A stretch of DNA of 64,000 nucleotides from CAYQQJ01 sp964419935 (GTDB lineage: Bacteria > Pseudomonadota > Gammaproteobacteria > Pseudomonadales > Cellvibrionaceae). The notes beneath the pieces are model-generated. The model searched no databases. It had not been told where the DNA came from and worked only from the letters and a program-made list of their open reading frames with translations. How positions within the stretch are numbered: position 1 is the first letter of the stretch; every line of letters starts with the position of its first letter. Below are positions 51,776 through 61,687 of the stretch, one piece after another. Position numbers and translations under genes: made by a program. The stretch is from positions 1 through 64,000 of the forward strand of contig CAYQQJ010000019.1 in NCBI GenBank assembly GCA_964419935.1. Reading direction: 5' to 3'.

Positions 51776-54700
51776 ATGTTAGTGACAATGGTTGAAAAAT
51801 CGCTAAAGGCGCTCGGGAAAGGGATAGCACCCCTGTGTTTGACATTGATGGGTATCGCCAACCCTGCAGCGTCGATTGATCTCGCGCAGTCACCGCTTTT
51901 TCTTGCGCAGCCTGCAGCGCCGATTGTTATGTTATCCATGTCAGTGGATCACGAATTGTTTAAGAAGGCTTACAATGATTACTCGAATTTGGAAGGCGGC
52001 ATTTTAACAACTGACGATACAACTTATAGAAATGATTTCACCTACTATGGCTATTTCGACTCCGGCTGGTGTTATACCTATGTATCAGATAGCAATTTTT
52101 TTACCCCGGCGTCTGAAACCACTGACCATAAATGTAGCGCTACGGGAGGTACTGGAAAAGCAGGAGCGTGGAGTGGCAATTTTTTGAACTGGGCGACAAT
52201 GACGCGCATCGATATCGTTCGTCAGGTATTGTACGGCGGTAAGCGTTCTACGGACTCCACCACGGAGACGGTTCTGGAGCGGACTTATCTACCAAAAGAC
52301 GTGCATGCTTTCGTCAAGGTGTTCGATGGAGACGTGAGTGACTATACCCCTTATACCCAAAACTCCATCAGTATGTGTAACGTGTCCTCGAGTGAAGGCG
52401 GTAAACCCGAGGTGAGGATTGCAAACGGGAACTGGCGTCAATGGGCTGCGAGTGAGGGAACCCAGTGCCAGTGGGGAGACGGTAATGGCACTCGGCCTGA
52501 TAATGATGGTTATTGGAAGAACAAAAATAAATGGAATGAAGAGTGGGTGCCTGGCGAGTTAGCAACAGTTACCGCGAGAGCCAAGGTTTGTGTGGCCGAC
52601 AAAGACGCGTTAGGTAGCGATCGCTGCCAGCAATACGGTTCTTCACCAGCAACCTACAAGCCAGTTGGGATTTTGCAGGTCCATGGGGAGACAGGGAAAA
52701 TTAAATTTGGTCTTGTGACAGGTAGTTATAAAGCGAGCCTCAGTGGCGGGGTTTTACGCAAGCGTGCATCACTGATTGCAAGTAATGCAGTTGCTGCTAA
52801 TGATGAAATCAATCTCACGACCGGTCAGTTCAATACGAGTGTCGATGGAATTATCAGTACCATCGATGCGCTGAAAATTGCGGGATATAGCTTCGATGAC
52901 AATAAGTACTTAGATTGTAATACTTATAGCATTCCTATATCAACGGTTCTTGCGCAGGACACCGACGGGAAGAGGTGCTCGAATTGGGGTAACCCATTGG
53001 CAGAGATTTACATGGAAACATTACGGTACATCTCCGGTGCCGATGCTCCAATATCGATTTTTCATGTGGACGACAGTACGGCGCGTGCTTCATTTCCTGG
53101 GGTGGCTGGGTTGACTAGCGAAGGAAATAACTGGAAGAACATCGATCCGATGTCGAGCGATGAATGGTGCGCGAATTGTTCGGTCATTTTATTATCCACT
53201 GGGTCAAATTCCTTTGATGGTGATGATCTCGCAGATAATGATCTCGGTGATAGTAATGCGGATATCAGTGTCGAAACGTACACAAACGAAGTTGGGAATT
53301 TAGAGTTTGATACGTTTTCCGGAAGTTACTTTGACGGCAGTTCCGGACATTGCACAGTTAGTGCCGTTACCAACCTTTCGGATATTTCGGGAATTTGTCC
53401 CGAATTACCTGCGTTGCAAGGTACATACAACGTTGCGGGATTAGCCTATTATGCTAGGACGGAAGATATTAGGTCTGATAGGCAAGGCGCCCAAACCATA
53501 AAGACCTACGCTGTTGATTTGGCTGAGAGCTTGCCGAGCTTTGCGGTTCCCGTAGGATCGGGCGAAGTAACTTTCTTGCCTGCGTGTGAATCGAAGAAAG
53601 GAACCGATCCCTGGTTAAGTTGTAGCTTGATTGACGTTCAAGTGGAAAGTCTGACTTTATCAGCCGATGGTGAGCCAACGAGTGGTAGCTACCTGTTCTA
53701 TTGGGAGGACTCCTTGTGGGGCAATGATTATGACCTCGACGGCGCACAACGTATCGAATTCTGTGTCGGGTCAGCTTGTAACGATAACGAAGTGAACAGT
53801 TCCCAAATTAAACTTAAAACAAGCGTTCCTTATGCGAGGGCTGGCAACTCATTGCAATTTAGTTATACCGTCACAGGAACCATGTCAGACGGTCTAGTCA
53901 GTGATTGGGCAGAGCGTCCCGGAGGTACCGATTATGATGCATTGGACGATTCTTCTGATATTCCCGACAATGTCACCTCGGTCACAAAGATTTTTACTGT
54001 GGGCGATACCAGTGCAACGCTATTGAAGAAGCCTTTGTATTACGCTGCGAAATATGGCGGGTTTAATGATCTTGATGGAGACGGAACCCCGAAGAATACT
54101 GAAAACGACGCACGTGAATGGGATGTAAAAAACAATTTGACCGGTGTGGAGACACCTGATGGTGTGCCTGATAATTATTTCAACGTCAGTAACCCTGCTG
54201 AGTTAGAGGAAAGCTTGGATCAGGTTTTGAGGTCGATTGTTGGTGATGTCGCGTCGGGTTCGGCAGCTGCTGCAAACTCTACTCAGTTGGGAACGGATAC
54301 TGTTGTTTACCAGGCCAAGTTTAGTAGTCTGGATTGGAGTGGAGAGTTGATCGCGGTCAACCTGAATGAAGACGATGGGTCAGTTGAGGGGGCAAAATGG
54401 TCTACCTCGGATGCAGGTAATGATATCTCTCATGCCTCTCGAAAGGTGTACACTTCATCAAACGGCACGTCATTAATAGAGTTTAAGACCTCCAACTGGG
54501 GGAGTTTAAATGCAGATCAACAACTAACCCTGGGTGGCGGTAGTGAGGAGCTAGGTAAAAAAAGAATCAACTGGGTGCGCGGGGAGAATGTTACAGGATT
54601 TCGTACGCGCGAAAACTGGCTCGGGGACATAATAAATTCCGATCCAGTTTTTGCTGGCCGCAAAAGTTTTCGTTTTGAGCGTTTGCCGGACGCATTGGGC

Positions 54701-56080
54701 GGTGATGAGTACCAGGATTACATTAATGGTGATAACGGATACAGCGCAAAGAAATCGCGTACCGAAGTGCTGTATGTCGGTGCGAATGATGGGATGTTGC
54801 ATGCTTTTAACGCGAACACAGGGAAGGAAATATTCGCGTATATCCCGTCGATGGTCTACGATAAGCTTCGGAATATATCGGCACTGGATTACGGCACTGG
54901 GGCCAATCCTCATCAATATCTTGTAGATGGTCCATTGTTTGTCGGTGACGCATTTATCCATGGTTCCTGGCGTAATGTTCTGGTGGGAACTCTCGGGGCA
55001 GGCGGGCGCGGTGTATACGCACTGGATGTAACAAATCCGAATGCTCCATCACTACTTTTCGAATTGACCGAGGTCAACTACCCGGCATTGGGTAATGTTT
55101 TGGGGCAGCCATTAGTGGCGCCTGTTGGTTCTCGCTGGAAAATTATTTTTGGAAACGGTTATAACAGCACAGGGCAAGATGCCGATTTATTTGTCATAGA
55201 TCTTGAGAGACCAACGGATGCAGCTGTGAGCAAGGTTATAACCACGGGTGATACTTCAGCCAATGGTCTAGCAGCTCCCGCATTGGCGACAAACGGTGCC
55301 GGTGTGGTTGTTGCTGCATACGCCGGTGACTTGAAAGGGAATATGTGGAAGTTTAAGTTGGAAGGTGATGCTGTTAATAGCTGGCAGAAAAGTTACTTGC
55401 TGTACAAGGCGCTTGATGACGATGACAAAACTCAACCGATAACGGCGGCACCAACATTGGGGGTTAATAAGATCCTTTCTGGAAGTCTGATGGTTTACTT
55501 TGGAACAGGTCAATACTTCGTTAATGGAGATAATGACGATAAAGCAGTCCAAAGCTTTTACGCGATCGCAGATCAGGGGGCAGCGGTTACTAATTTTGGT
55601 TCTGACAGAGATAAATCTCTGCATCAGAAAGCCATAGCTAGTGAAGCAAATGGCGTGCGTACACTCACCGGCGAAAGAAAAACGACTAACGGTGTCGTGG
55701 AGCCGGCGATGGACTGGGTGACCTATGATGACGGTTGGTATATTGATTTCAAGGCAGGCGAACGAATCATCAGTAAACCATTGCTAGCATTCGACCGTCT
55801 TATTTTCCCGACTTTAATTCCATCGGCAGAGTTGTGCGACTTTGGCGGTAGCGGTTGGTTGATGGAGATGGTCGCCGTGGGAGATCGCCATATCAGCCAC
55901 ACCGTGCTCGGTTCATCGGGGAAGTATATGGATAATGCGGTATTAAGTATCACTAATTTTGTTAGATCCGGCGATAAAGCCATTTTTCCAATCGGAGATA
56001 TTCGTGGCAATCTTGATACAGATACCGGAGACCTGCCACCAACAGCTTTCGGTCGCATGTCGTGGAGACAAATACATTAA
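51776..56080 (+). CDS. pilY1: type IV pilus tip adhesin PilY1
   Basis: PilY1 is the large tip protein that promotes pilus extension, adhesion and surface sensing. ATG 51776 follows TAGGA and opens a signal peptide (about MLVTMVEKSLKALGKGIAPL to ANPAAS). The N-terminal half holds Cys-rich and von Willebrand-like segments. The C-terminal beta-propeller starts near 54600: YVGANDGMLHAFNANTGKEI, YIPSMVYDKL, LVGTLGAGGRGVYALDVTNP, YAGDLKGNMWKF. The calcium loop that usually precedes the last motif (DxDxDG type) is replaced by ATNGAGVVV, so calcium control may be weak. Another acidic loop, NDLDGDGTPKNTEND, precedes the propeller. Length 1434 aa is long for the family. Confidence 0.93.
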   Translation: MLVTMVEKSLKALGKGIAPLCLTLMGIANPAASIDLAQSPLFLAQPAAPIVMLSMSVDHELFKKAYNDYSNLEGGILTTDDTTYRNDFTYYGYFDSGWCYTYVSDSNFFTPASETTDHKCSATGGTGKAGAWSGNFLNWATMTRIDIVRQVLYGGKRSTDSTTETVLERTYLPKDVHAFVKVFDGDVSDYTPYTQNSISMCNVSSSEGGKPEVRIANGNWRQWAASEGTQCQWGDGNGTRPDNDGYWKNKNKWNEEWVPGELATVTARAKVCVADKDALGSDRCQQYGSSPATYKPVGILQVHGETGKIKFGLVTGSYKASLSGGVLRKRASLIASNAVAANDEINLTTGQFNTSVDGIISTIDALKIAGYSFDDNKYLDCNTYSIPISTVLAQDTDGKRCSNWGNPLAEIYMETLRYISGADAPISIFHVDDSTARASFPGVAGLTSEGNNWKNIDPMSSDEWCANCSVILLSTGSNSFDGDDLADNDLGDSNADISVETYTNEVGNLEFDTFSGSYFDGSSGHCTVSAVTNLSDISGICPELPALQGTYNVAGLAYYARTEDIRSDRQGAQTIKTYAVDLAESLPSFAVPVGSGEVTFLPACESKKGTDPWLSCSLIDVQVESLTLSADGEPTSGSYLFYWEDSLWGNDYDLDGAQRIEFCVGSACNDNEVNSSQIKLKTSVPYARAGNSLQFSYTVTGTMSDGLVSDWAERPGGTDYDALDDSSDIPDNVTSVTKIFTVGDTSATLLKKPLYYAAKYGGFNDLDGDGTPKNTENDAREWDVKNNLTGVETPDGVPDNYFNVSNPAELEESLDQVLRSIVGDVASGSAAAANSTQLGTDTVVYQAKFSSLDWSGELIAVNLNEDDGSVEGAKWSTSDAGNDISHASRKVYTSSNGTSLIEFKTSNWGSLNADQQLTLGGGSEELGKKRINWVRGENVTGFRTRENWLGDIINSDPVFAGRKSFRFERLPDALGGDEYQDYINGDNGYSAKKSRTEVLYVGANDGMLHAFNANTGKEIFAYIPSMVYDKLRNISALDYGTGANPHQYLVDGPLFVGDAFIHGSWRNVLVGTLGAGGRGVYALDVTNPNAPSLLFELTEVNYPALGNVLGQPLVAPVGSRWKIIFGNGYNSTGQDADLFVIDLERPTDAAVSKVITTGDTSANGLAAPALATNGAGVVVAAYAGDLKGNMWKFKLEGDAVNSWQKSYLLYKALDDDDKTQPITAAPTLGVNKILSGSLMVYFGTGQYFVNGDNDDKAVQSFYAIADQGAAVTNFGSDRDKSLHQKAIASEANGVRTLTGERKTTNGVVEPAMDWVTYDDGWYIDFKAGERIISKPLLAFDRLIFPTLIPSAELCDFGGSGWLMEMVAVGDRHISHTVLGSSGKYMDNAVLSITNFVRSGDKAIFPIGDIRGNLDTDTGDLPPTAFGRMSWRQIH

Positions 56081-56094
56081 AATTAGGGGTTACT

Positions 56095-56499
56095 ATGACG
56101 ACAAAAAAAAGCGCGGCAGGTTTTACGTTAATTGAAATTATGATTGTGATTGCAATTATCGGCATCATCGCAGCCTTCGCCTATGCCTCTTATACCAATA
56201 TGATAATGCGTAGCAATCGCTCGGAAGCGAAGGCGGAGCTTATGGATATTAGCCAGAGGTTGCAGCGCTGCTACACTACACTCAATAGCTATAACAATAA
56301 GGATGATTGTGCGGTGAGGGCGGACCTGGAGGATGGCATCGTTACCGCGACAGACCTCTACGAGATTACTTTGGCGGCAACGGCCACGACATTCACGCTT
56401 ACAGCAACCGCGGATCGAGCGCCTCAAACCAATGATACTGATTGTCTGACGATGACATTGAACCATACCGGTGCTCGCACTCCGGCAGATTGCTGGTAA
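56095..56499 (+). CDS. pilE: type IV pilus minor pilin PilE
   Basis: PilE is a minor pilin that joins PilY1 and the core complex. ATG 56095 follows TAGGGGTT and gives leader MTTKKSAAG with cleavage before FTLIEIMIVIAIIGIIAAFA. The blocks YTNMIMRSNRSEAKAELMDI and SQRLQRCYTTLNSY are typical of PilE, and a second and third Cys (DDCAVR, TDCLTM) plus a final Cys allow two disulfides. It ends the fimU operon, 14 bases after pilY1. PilY2, found before pilE in Pseudomonas, is absent. A long hairpin follows. Confidence 0.93.
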   Translation: MTTKKSAAGFTLIEIMIVIAIIGIIAAFAYASYTNMIMRSNRSEAKAELMDISQRLQRCYTTLNSYNNKDDCAVRADLEDGIVTATDLYEITLAATATTFTLTATADRAPQTNDTDCLTMTLNHTGARTPADCW

Positions 56500-56504
56500 A
56501 TTGA

Positions 56505-56544
56505 AGCTTCTAAAGCGTATCTTGCTTTAGAAGCTATACTTTTT
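56505..56544. terminator. bidirectional terminator between pilE and pilR
   Basis: AGCTTCTAAAGC (56505-56516) pairs perfectly with GCTTTAGAAGCT (56524-56535) around a 7-base loop. TATACTTTTT follows on the plus strand. It lies between convergent genes and could end both transcripts. Confidence 0.8.
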
Positions 56545-56585
56545 GTAGCTTGTAGCTTGTAGCTTGTAGCTTGTAGCTTGTAGCT
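56544..56585. repeat. six perfect TGTAGCT heptamers
   Basis: TGTAGCT is repeated six times from 56544 to 56585, just after the terminator hairpin and just before the pilR stop. Read on the other strand (AGCTACA) it belongs with short AGCTACAAGC/CAAGCCGCAAGC blocks near 25484-25502, 39990-40025 and 47095-47117. Confidence 0.85.
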
Positions 56586-56590
56586 TGCCC

Positions 56591-57949
56591 TCAATCCCCA
56601 TCCAACCCCAACTTCTGCAACCGGTATCGTAGTGATCGAAATGTGATACCGAGCTCCTTGGCCGTCAATGTTTTATTCCAACGCATTTTTTCAAGCATGT
56701 CACAGATGATTTCTTTCTCGACTTCCTGCAGGTAACCGTCAAGGCTGTCGTGCTCGGCGCAATGGGCAGCGTGGTATGGGACGTTCGCATCCGGTTGCAG
56801 TGTACTGGTGTTATTGAGCTGTAGATCATCAATGTTTATAACGTCGCCTTCGCACAAGGTGAAGGCGCGCTCGAGAATATTCTCCAGTTCGCGCACATTT
56901 CCTGGGAATGGATATTTCGAAAGCGCATTCAGAGCTTTCTGATCGAGTCGTGGGGCGGGAAGATTCATATCTACCGCTAGCTGTTTGAGGATGTTTTGAA
57001 CCAGTTGCGGAATATCATCTGGCCGCTCCCGTAGAGGCGGTACAGAAATCTGGATCACATTGAGCCGGTAAAAAAGATCCTGCCGGAAGTTACCTTCAGC
57101 GACTTCCTTCTCGAGGTTTTTGTGTGTAGCGCAGACGATGCGCACATCGGTCTTGATCTCATTCTCGACGCCAATCGCGCGCACTGCTTTTTCCTGGATG
57201 GCCCGCAGCAGTTTAACCTGCATCGCCAGGGGTAGATCGGCGACCTCATCCAGAAACAAGGTTCCCCCTTCTGCAGCTTGAAATAAACCTTGTTTGTCGT
57301 GACTGGCGCCTGTGAAGGAGCCCTTCTTATGGCCAAAAAACTCGCTTTCCATTAATTCTTTGGGTATGGCGCCACAGTTGACCGGCACGAACGGATGGTC
57401 AGCTCGAGGTCCTAACTCATGGATTGAGCGCGCCACGAGCTCCTTCCCACTACCGGATTCACCACTGATATATACCGGTGCCTGTGAGCGCGCGAGTTTT
57501 CGCACGCTACGGCTGAGCAGTTGGATCGATTTAGAGTTGCCAACGATGCGTGGCAGTGCCATATCCACTTGTTCGGGTAGCTGGTTGGACTGCACTGCCG
57601 TAGATACCAAGCGACGCAGTGATGCCAGATCCACCGGTTTGGAGACGAAGTCGAAGGCACCAGCTTTCATGGCATGAATTGCGGTATCCATGTTGCCATG
57701 GGCGGTGATAACGGCGACCGGTAATGATGAATATTTTTCCTGTATCAGGTTTACCAGATCAATGCCGCTGCCATCGGGCAAGCGCATATCTGTCAGGCAT
57801 AGGTTGAATTTTTCGGTCTCCAGCAGCGCCCGCGCTTGGGCTATATTACCGGCACAGCGGGTAGCGATGTTCATTCTGTTCAGGGTGAGTTCCAGTAGTT
57901 CCAGAATGTCCGGTTCGTCGTCAATAATTAGTGCGCGTAGTTCGCTCAT
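56591..57949 (-). CDS. pilR: sigma-54-dependent response regulator PilR
   Basis: PilR activates sigma-54 transcription of pilA. The receiver domain has phospho-acceptor Asp54 (CLTDMRLPDG) and the acidic DDEPD near the start. The AAA+ domain has Walker A GESGSGKE, the sigma-54 contact loop as GSFTGA, GGTLFLDEVADLP as Walker B, and the arginine finger segment. The Fis-type HTH ends the protein (TAKELGITFRSLRYRLQKLG). Length is 452 aa. It lies 2 bases after pilS. The likely target is the promoter at 33510. Confidence 0.96.
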   Translation of the reverse strand: MSELRALIIDDEPDILELLELTLNRMNIATRCAGNIAQARALLETEKFNLCLTDMRLPDGSGIDLVNLIQEKYSSLPVAVITAHGNMDTAIHAMKAGAFDFVSKPVDLASLRRLVSTAVQSNQLPEQVDMALPRIVGNSKSIQLLSRSVRKLARSQAPVYISGESGSGKELVARSIHELGPRADHPFVPVNCGAIPKELMESEFFGHKKGSFTGASHDKQGLFQAAEGGTLFLDEVADLPLAMQVKLLRAIQEKAVRAIGVENEIKTDVRIVCATHKNLEKEVAEGNFRQDLFYRLNVIQISVPPLRERPDDIPQLVQNILKQLAVDMNLPAPRLDQKALNALSKYPFPGNVRELENILERAFTLCEGDVINIDDLQLNNTSTLQPDANVPYHAAHCAEHDSLDGYLQEVEKEIICDMLEKMRWNKTLTAKELGITFRSLRYRLQKLGLDGD

Positions 57950-57951
57950 GA

Positions 57952-59538
57952 TCAGAATATTCGTTGATGATGGGAAAAATCGATGCGGAAACAGCTTTTT
58001 CCGTCGTGACTCAGTTGGTAGTGCAGGCTCGCCTGGTTGATTTCACAGAGTTCTTTGCAGATATAAAGCCCAAGGCCGGAACCTTGATCGTCGGTTGTGA
58101 AGAATGGATCAAATATTTGTTGCACCTGCTCGGTCGGTACGCCGCGGCCATCGTCAACAACCGCAAGATATGAGGTGTCACCGGTTTCAGACAACCCCGC
58201 TCGAAGTTCGACATGAAACCTGCCGGTATTCAGCTTGCTGTGGCGTATGCCATTGTCGCACAAATTAGTGAGCACCTGATTCAGTTGCACAGGGTCGACC
58301 TTGGCAACAATGTCATCGGATTCGATCCTGAGTGTAATTTCGGCGTCTTTTCCCGCGGAATATTCTGTAACGAAGCGCGGTAGCCAATCAGCCAAACGGA
58401 TCACTTCCGGGTTTGGGTTGCGCCGCCGTGACAGGACGAGAGTGTTCTCGATAATTTGGTTCACCCTGAGTGAATGCTGATGAATGATCTCGGTCAGTCG
58501 CTCGTCCGACGGGTCGATATGCGGCGATTCAGACAATAACTGGGCAGCGTGGGATATGGCTCCCAGGGGGTTGCGAACTTCATGGGCAATGCTTGCCGTC
58601 AGACGGCCCAATGACGCCAACTTAAGTTGCTGGGCTTGCTGTGCCAGCATACGGTGGTCTTCAAGAAAGAGTAGGGAGCGGGTTTCCGCTCCCGTATCCA
58701 GGGTTGCAAAATTCACCCGTACTTCCTGGCCGCCTCTGACGACGTGATGGCGTGAGAGGGTAGATTCCTGATTCTGCTGCCATTGATGAAGGAGGTCGGT
58801 CAGGTTGGAAAAGCTTTCCAGCGGCTGATGGGTATAGTCAGCTCTGGGCGGGACGCCCAGCAGCTGTATGGCAGATTGATTGATGAGTTCGACATTAGTG
58901 TCATTGTCGACCACGATGATACCAGTGCGCATGCGCGCCACAATCATTTGCGCGAGCCGTTGCAGGTGTTCTGCATGTCGGGCTTGATGGGCCGCTTCGA
59001 TATCGCTGGTGCGTATTTTGTTTGTGAGATATTGAAATGCCAGTGCGGTAGCGAATATCAGAATTCCCAGAATACCTGAGGAAAATACCGACCGGTTGTC
59101 GGTGACTTGTATGTGAGACAGGTAAACCGTTTCGCCGATGACAAACAAGCTGGTGAGTGCGGCGAAGGCCAGCCCCAACTGCATACGCACAAACATGCTG
59201 GCAATGGCGGTGCTGACCAAAAATAGATAGCCAAGTCCGCTTTCTATTCCGCCACTGGCGTGTACCATCAGTAGTATTGCGAGCAAATCGAGAATCAAAA
59301 AGGAATATATTCGCGTCACCGATGCTTGCAGGCGCTCTACCCGGAAGACTATCACTATCGCAAGACTGGTACCGGCGTATATCAGTGACGTCCAGTGGAA
59401 AAGCTGCGGGTGGCGATTGCCCAGAAGTTCAGCAGCCAGGCCGGAAAAGAACATGGTGAACAGCAGCGCGCCCAGCACAAACCGGTAATACAGGTAGACT
59501 CTCAATAAAGTCTTGTTGTGCTGATAATCTATTTTCAT
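57952..59538 (-). CDS. pilS: sensor histidine kinase PilS
   Basis: PilS is a membrane kinase that senses PilA level and phosphorylates PilR. Six membrane helices occupy about residues 13-175, followed by a PAS-like domain (MRTGIIVVDNDTNVELINQS). The dimerisation helix has His319 in SIAHEVRNPLG, and the ATPase domain has NLCDNGIRHS, DDGRGV and GSGLGLYICKEL. Length is 528 aa. It precedes pilR on the minus strand. Direct sensing of PilA in the membrane is known for P. aeruginosa PilS. Confidence 0.96.
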   Translation of the reverse strand: MKIDYQHNKTLLRVYLYYRFVLGALLFTMFFSGLAAELLGNRHPQLFHWTSLIYAGTSLAIVIVFRVERLQASVTRIYSFLILDLLAILLMVHASGGIESGLGYLFLVSTAIASMFVRMQLGLAFAALTSLFVIGETVYLSHIQVTDNRSVFSSGILGILIFATALAFQYLTNKIRTSDIEAAHQARHAEHLQRLAQMIVARMRTGIIVVDNDTNVELINQSAIQLLGVPPRADYTHQPLESFSNLTDLLHQWQQNQESTLSRHHVVRGGQEVRVNFATLDTGAETRSLLFLEDHRMLAQQAQQLKLASLGRLTASIAHEVRNPLGAISHAAQLLSESPHIDPSDERLTEIIHQHSLRVNQIIENTLVLSRRRNPNPEVIRLADWLPRFVTEYSAGKDAEITLRIESDDIVAKVDPVQLNQVLTNLCDNGIRHSKLNTGRFHVELRAGLSETGDTSYLAVVDDGRGVPTEQVQQIFDPFFTTDDQGSGLGLYICKELCEINQASLHYQLSHDGKSCFRIDFSHHQRIF

Positions 59539-59599
59539 GGGCTACTGTCCGGCGGTTATCTGTCGGTTGTTTTGAATCGACATACCACCAACTGCGTTC

Positions 59600-60436
59600 C
59601 TAATGATCGTATGGCGTGGGCACGGGCTGACGCTTGTGCTGCGTGCGGCAATAAATATCGATAATCTTTTTTGCTACGGAATCCGGTACGTCGCGATTCT
59701 CAAGAAAGTCATCAATCTGTTCATAGGTTAGACCCAACGCCTGTTCGTCCGATTTCATCGGGGTGTTGGATTCCAGGTCTGCGGTAGGGACTTTGTCAGT
59801 CAGCTTATTGGGGGCACCGAGAGCAGCGCCAACCTGGCGTATCTGGCGCTTGTTCAGGCCAAATAGTGGCGCGAGGTCGCAAGCGCCGTCCCCGAACTTG
59901 GTGTAGAAGCCCGTCACGTTTTCTGCGGAGTGGTCGGTGCCTAGCACGAGGCCGCCGAGCATGCTTGCGATTTCGTACTGTACGATCATTCGCGTGCGCG
60001 CTTTGACGTTGCCTTTGACGAAATCCACCGTATTGTCAGATTCCGGCAGCAAACCGTAATCTGCCAAAGCGCGGCTTGTTTCGTTGTGAATCCCGTCGGT
60101 ACCAGGCCCAATGTTCACGTTCAGACTGATGCTCGGCTGAATATAGGCCAACGCATGTTGTGCATCGTCCTCGTCGGCCTGGGTGCTGTAGGGCAGGCGT
60201 ACGGCAACGAATTTATAGGCCGTAGTATTATTCTCGTCATTCAGTTGATTGACAGCCAGTTGTGCGAGTTTGCCACACACGGTGGAATCCACTCCGCCAC
60301 TGATGCCGAGGACGAGGTGATGCAAGCCGCTTTTCTTGAGTTGTGTCTTGATAAAGCCAATCCGGCGCGCCGCTTCGGCAGTGGAATCAATCGTCGGTTG
60401 TACGTGCATGGCGGAGATGATCGTTGCGCGGTCCAT
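59600..60436 (-). CDS. nadE: ammonia-dependent NAD synthetase NadE
   Basis: NadE converts nicotinate adenine dinucleotide to NAD with ATP and ammonia. The ATP pyrophosphatase loop GISGGVDS is at residues 44-51. Further motifs are VRLPYSTQADEDDAQ, GNVKARTRMIVQYEIA, GTDHSAENVTGFYTKFGDG, and LNKRQIRQVGAALGAP. No glutaminase domain is attached, so the source is free ammonia, as in E. coli. Length is 278 aa. It lies between pilS and bamD. nadC at 39 kb supplies an earlier step of the same pathway. Confidence 0.96.
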   Translation of the reverse strand: MDRATIISAMHVQPTIDSTAEAARRIGFIKTQLKKSGLHHLVLGISGGVDSTVCGKLAQLAVNQLNDENNTTAYKFVAVRLPYSTQADEDDAQHALAYIQPSISLNVNIGPGTDGIHNETSRALADYGLLPESDNTVDFVKGNVKARTRMIVQYEIASMLGGLVLGTDHSAENVTGFYTKFGDGACDLAPLFGLNKRQIRQVGAALGAPNKLTDKVPTADLESNTPMKSDEQALGLTYEQIDDFLENRDVPDSVAKKIIDIYCRTQHKRQPVPTPYDH

Positions 60437-60606
60437 TCTGACTCCTCACTAGTTAGGCTGTGGTTCAGATGGCTATTATAAGCATGTCGTTGAGGGGTGG
60501 CGCCAGTGGGATCTGCAGCTAATGAAATCAAGAAAGGTTTTGCAAAGGAATAGCAGAGTAAGGCGGTCAAGCGGGCGACGCTGCGGCTATCGCCCATGTC
60601 AAACCA

Positions 60607-61527
60607 TTAATCGTTAGCGCGAATACGCGGTGGTTCTGCCTCGTCGAAGTAGGCCGGGTTGTAGAGCGCACGGGTGTCAAACTCCTGCGGCGTGTTCTTG
60701 TCGAACAGGCCCAGGGTGATGTAGCTCCAGAGGCTGCGCTTGGAGCTTTCGGAGCTGAACTGGTAGTTGAACTCGCCATTGGCAGCCAGCGCGGGATGAT
60801 TCGGGTAGTTCACGTGCAGGACTTTCGCGGCATCTTCGGCCAGTTCGGGCATGTCCAATAGGTAATAGGCTTGGGCCATCACTGCCAGAGCATCCGGCAC
60901 CGCCGGGGTTTGCTGAAAATTTTCTACGACGAAGCGGCCACGGTTGGCTGCAGCTAGGTATGCCTGGCGTTTGAAGTAGTAATTGGCGACGTGGATTTCA
61001 GCCCGGGCCAGCAGGTTGCGCTGGTGGATCATGCGCTTTTGTGCATCCTGAGCGTAAACACTGTTGGGGAAGAGGTTGAGAAACTGGGTAAAGTAGCCAA
61101 AGGCTTCTCGTGCCGCGCCCGTGTCGCGCTTGGTCGAGTCAGACCCAAAGGCACCACCAAAAACGTCTTGCGCTCGATTGGCCGTAGCCAGGCCGCGCAT
61201 GTAATAAGCGTAATCCACATGCCGGTGTTGTGGGTGCAGTCTGATGAAGCGATCCGCCGCAGTAATGACCGAATCATGCTCGCCGGCGCGGTAATTGGCG
61301 TAAATCAGTTCAAGCTGTGCCTGTTCGGCGTAGGTGCCGAAGGGGAAGTTTTCTTCCAGCAGGTGCAAGGCCTCAATGGCGCTGGTCCAGTTTGAGCGAT
61401 CAAGCGCGCTCTGAGCGGCTTCGTAAACCTGTTGTTCGGAGGTGGCTTCTTCTTTTTCAGAGTTGGAACCACAGGAGATCAGGCTGAATACCAGCCCGAT
61501 GGTAAGGAAAGCTCTCAATACTTGCAT
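60607..61527 (-). CDS. bamD: outer membrane assembly lipoprotein BamD
   Basis: BamD is the essential lipoprotein of the BAM complex that inserts beta-barrel proteins into the outer membrane. The signal peptide ends in the lipobox LISC with Cys19 as the lipidated residue. Five TPR-type helical repeats follow: YEAAQSALDRSNWTSAIEAL, FPFGTYAEQAQLELIYANYR, FIRLHPQHRHVDYAYYMRGL, and others. At 306 aa it is longer than the E. coli protein, with an extra C-terminal tail (NTPQEFDTRALYNPAYFDEA). It is divergent from rluD, as in most gammaproteobacteria. Confidence 0.95.
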   Translation of the reverse strand: MQVLRAFLTIGLVFSLISCGSNSEKEEATSEQQVYEAAQSALDRSNWTSAIEALHLLEENFPFGTYAEQAQLELIYANYRAGEHDSVITAADRFIRLHPQHRHVDYAYYMRGLATANRAQDVFGGAFGSDSTKRDTGAAREAFGYFTQFLNLFPNSVYAQDAQKRMIHQRNLLARAEIHVANYYFKRQAYLAAANRGRFVVENFQQTPAVPDALAVMAQAYYLLDMPELAEDAAKVLHVNYPNHPALAANGEFNYQFSSESSKRSLWSYITLGLFDKNTPQEFDTRALYNPAYFDEAEPPRIRAND

Positions 61528-61687
61528 CTAAACCAGCTCTGATCGTTATATAAAGGTATCATGTGGAACGGCCAGCGGGAGTCTCCGCGAAAATCATCCA
61601 TCAACGCCGCCGCGTATCGTCGTCGAAGCCGGCATTTACCGACATCATACGCATGGCGCAGTGTATCCAGTAGCAGCTAATAAAACA

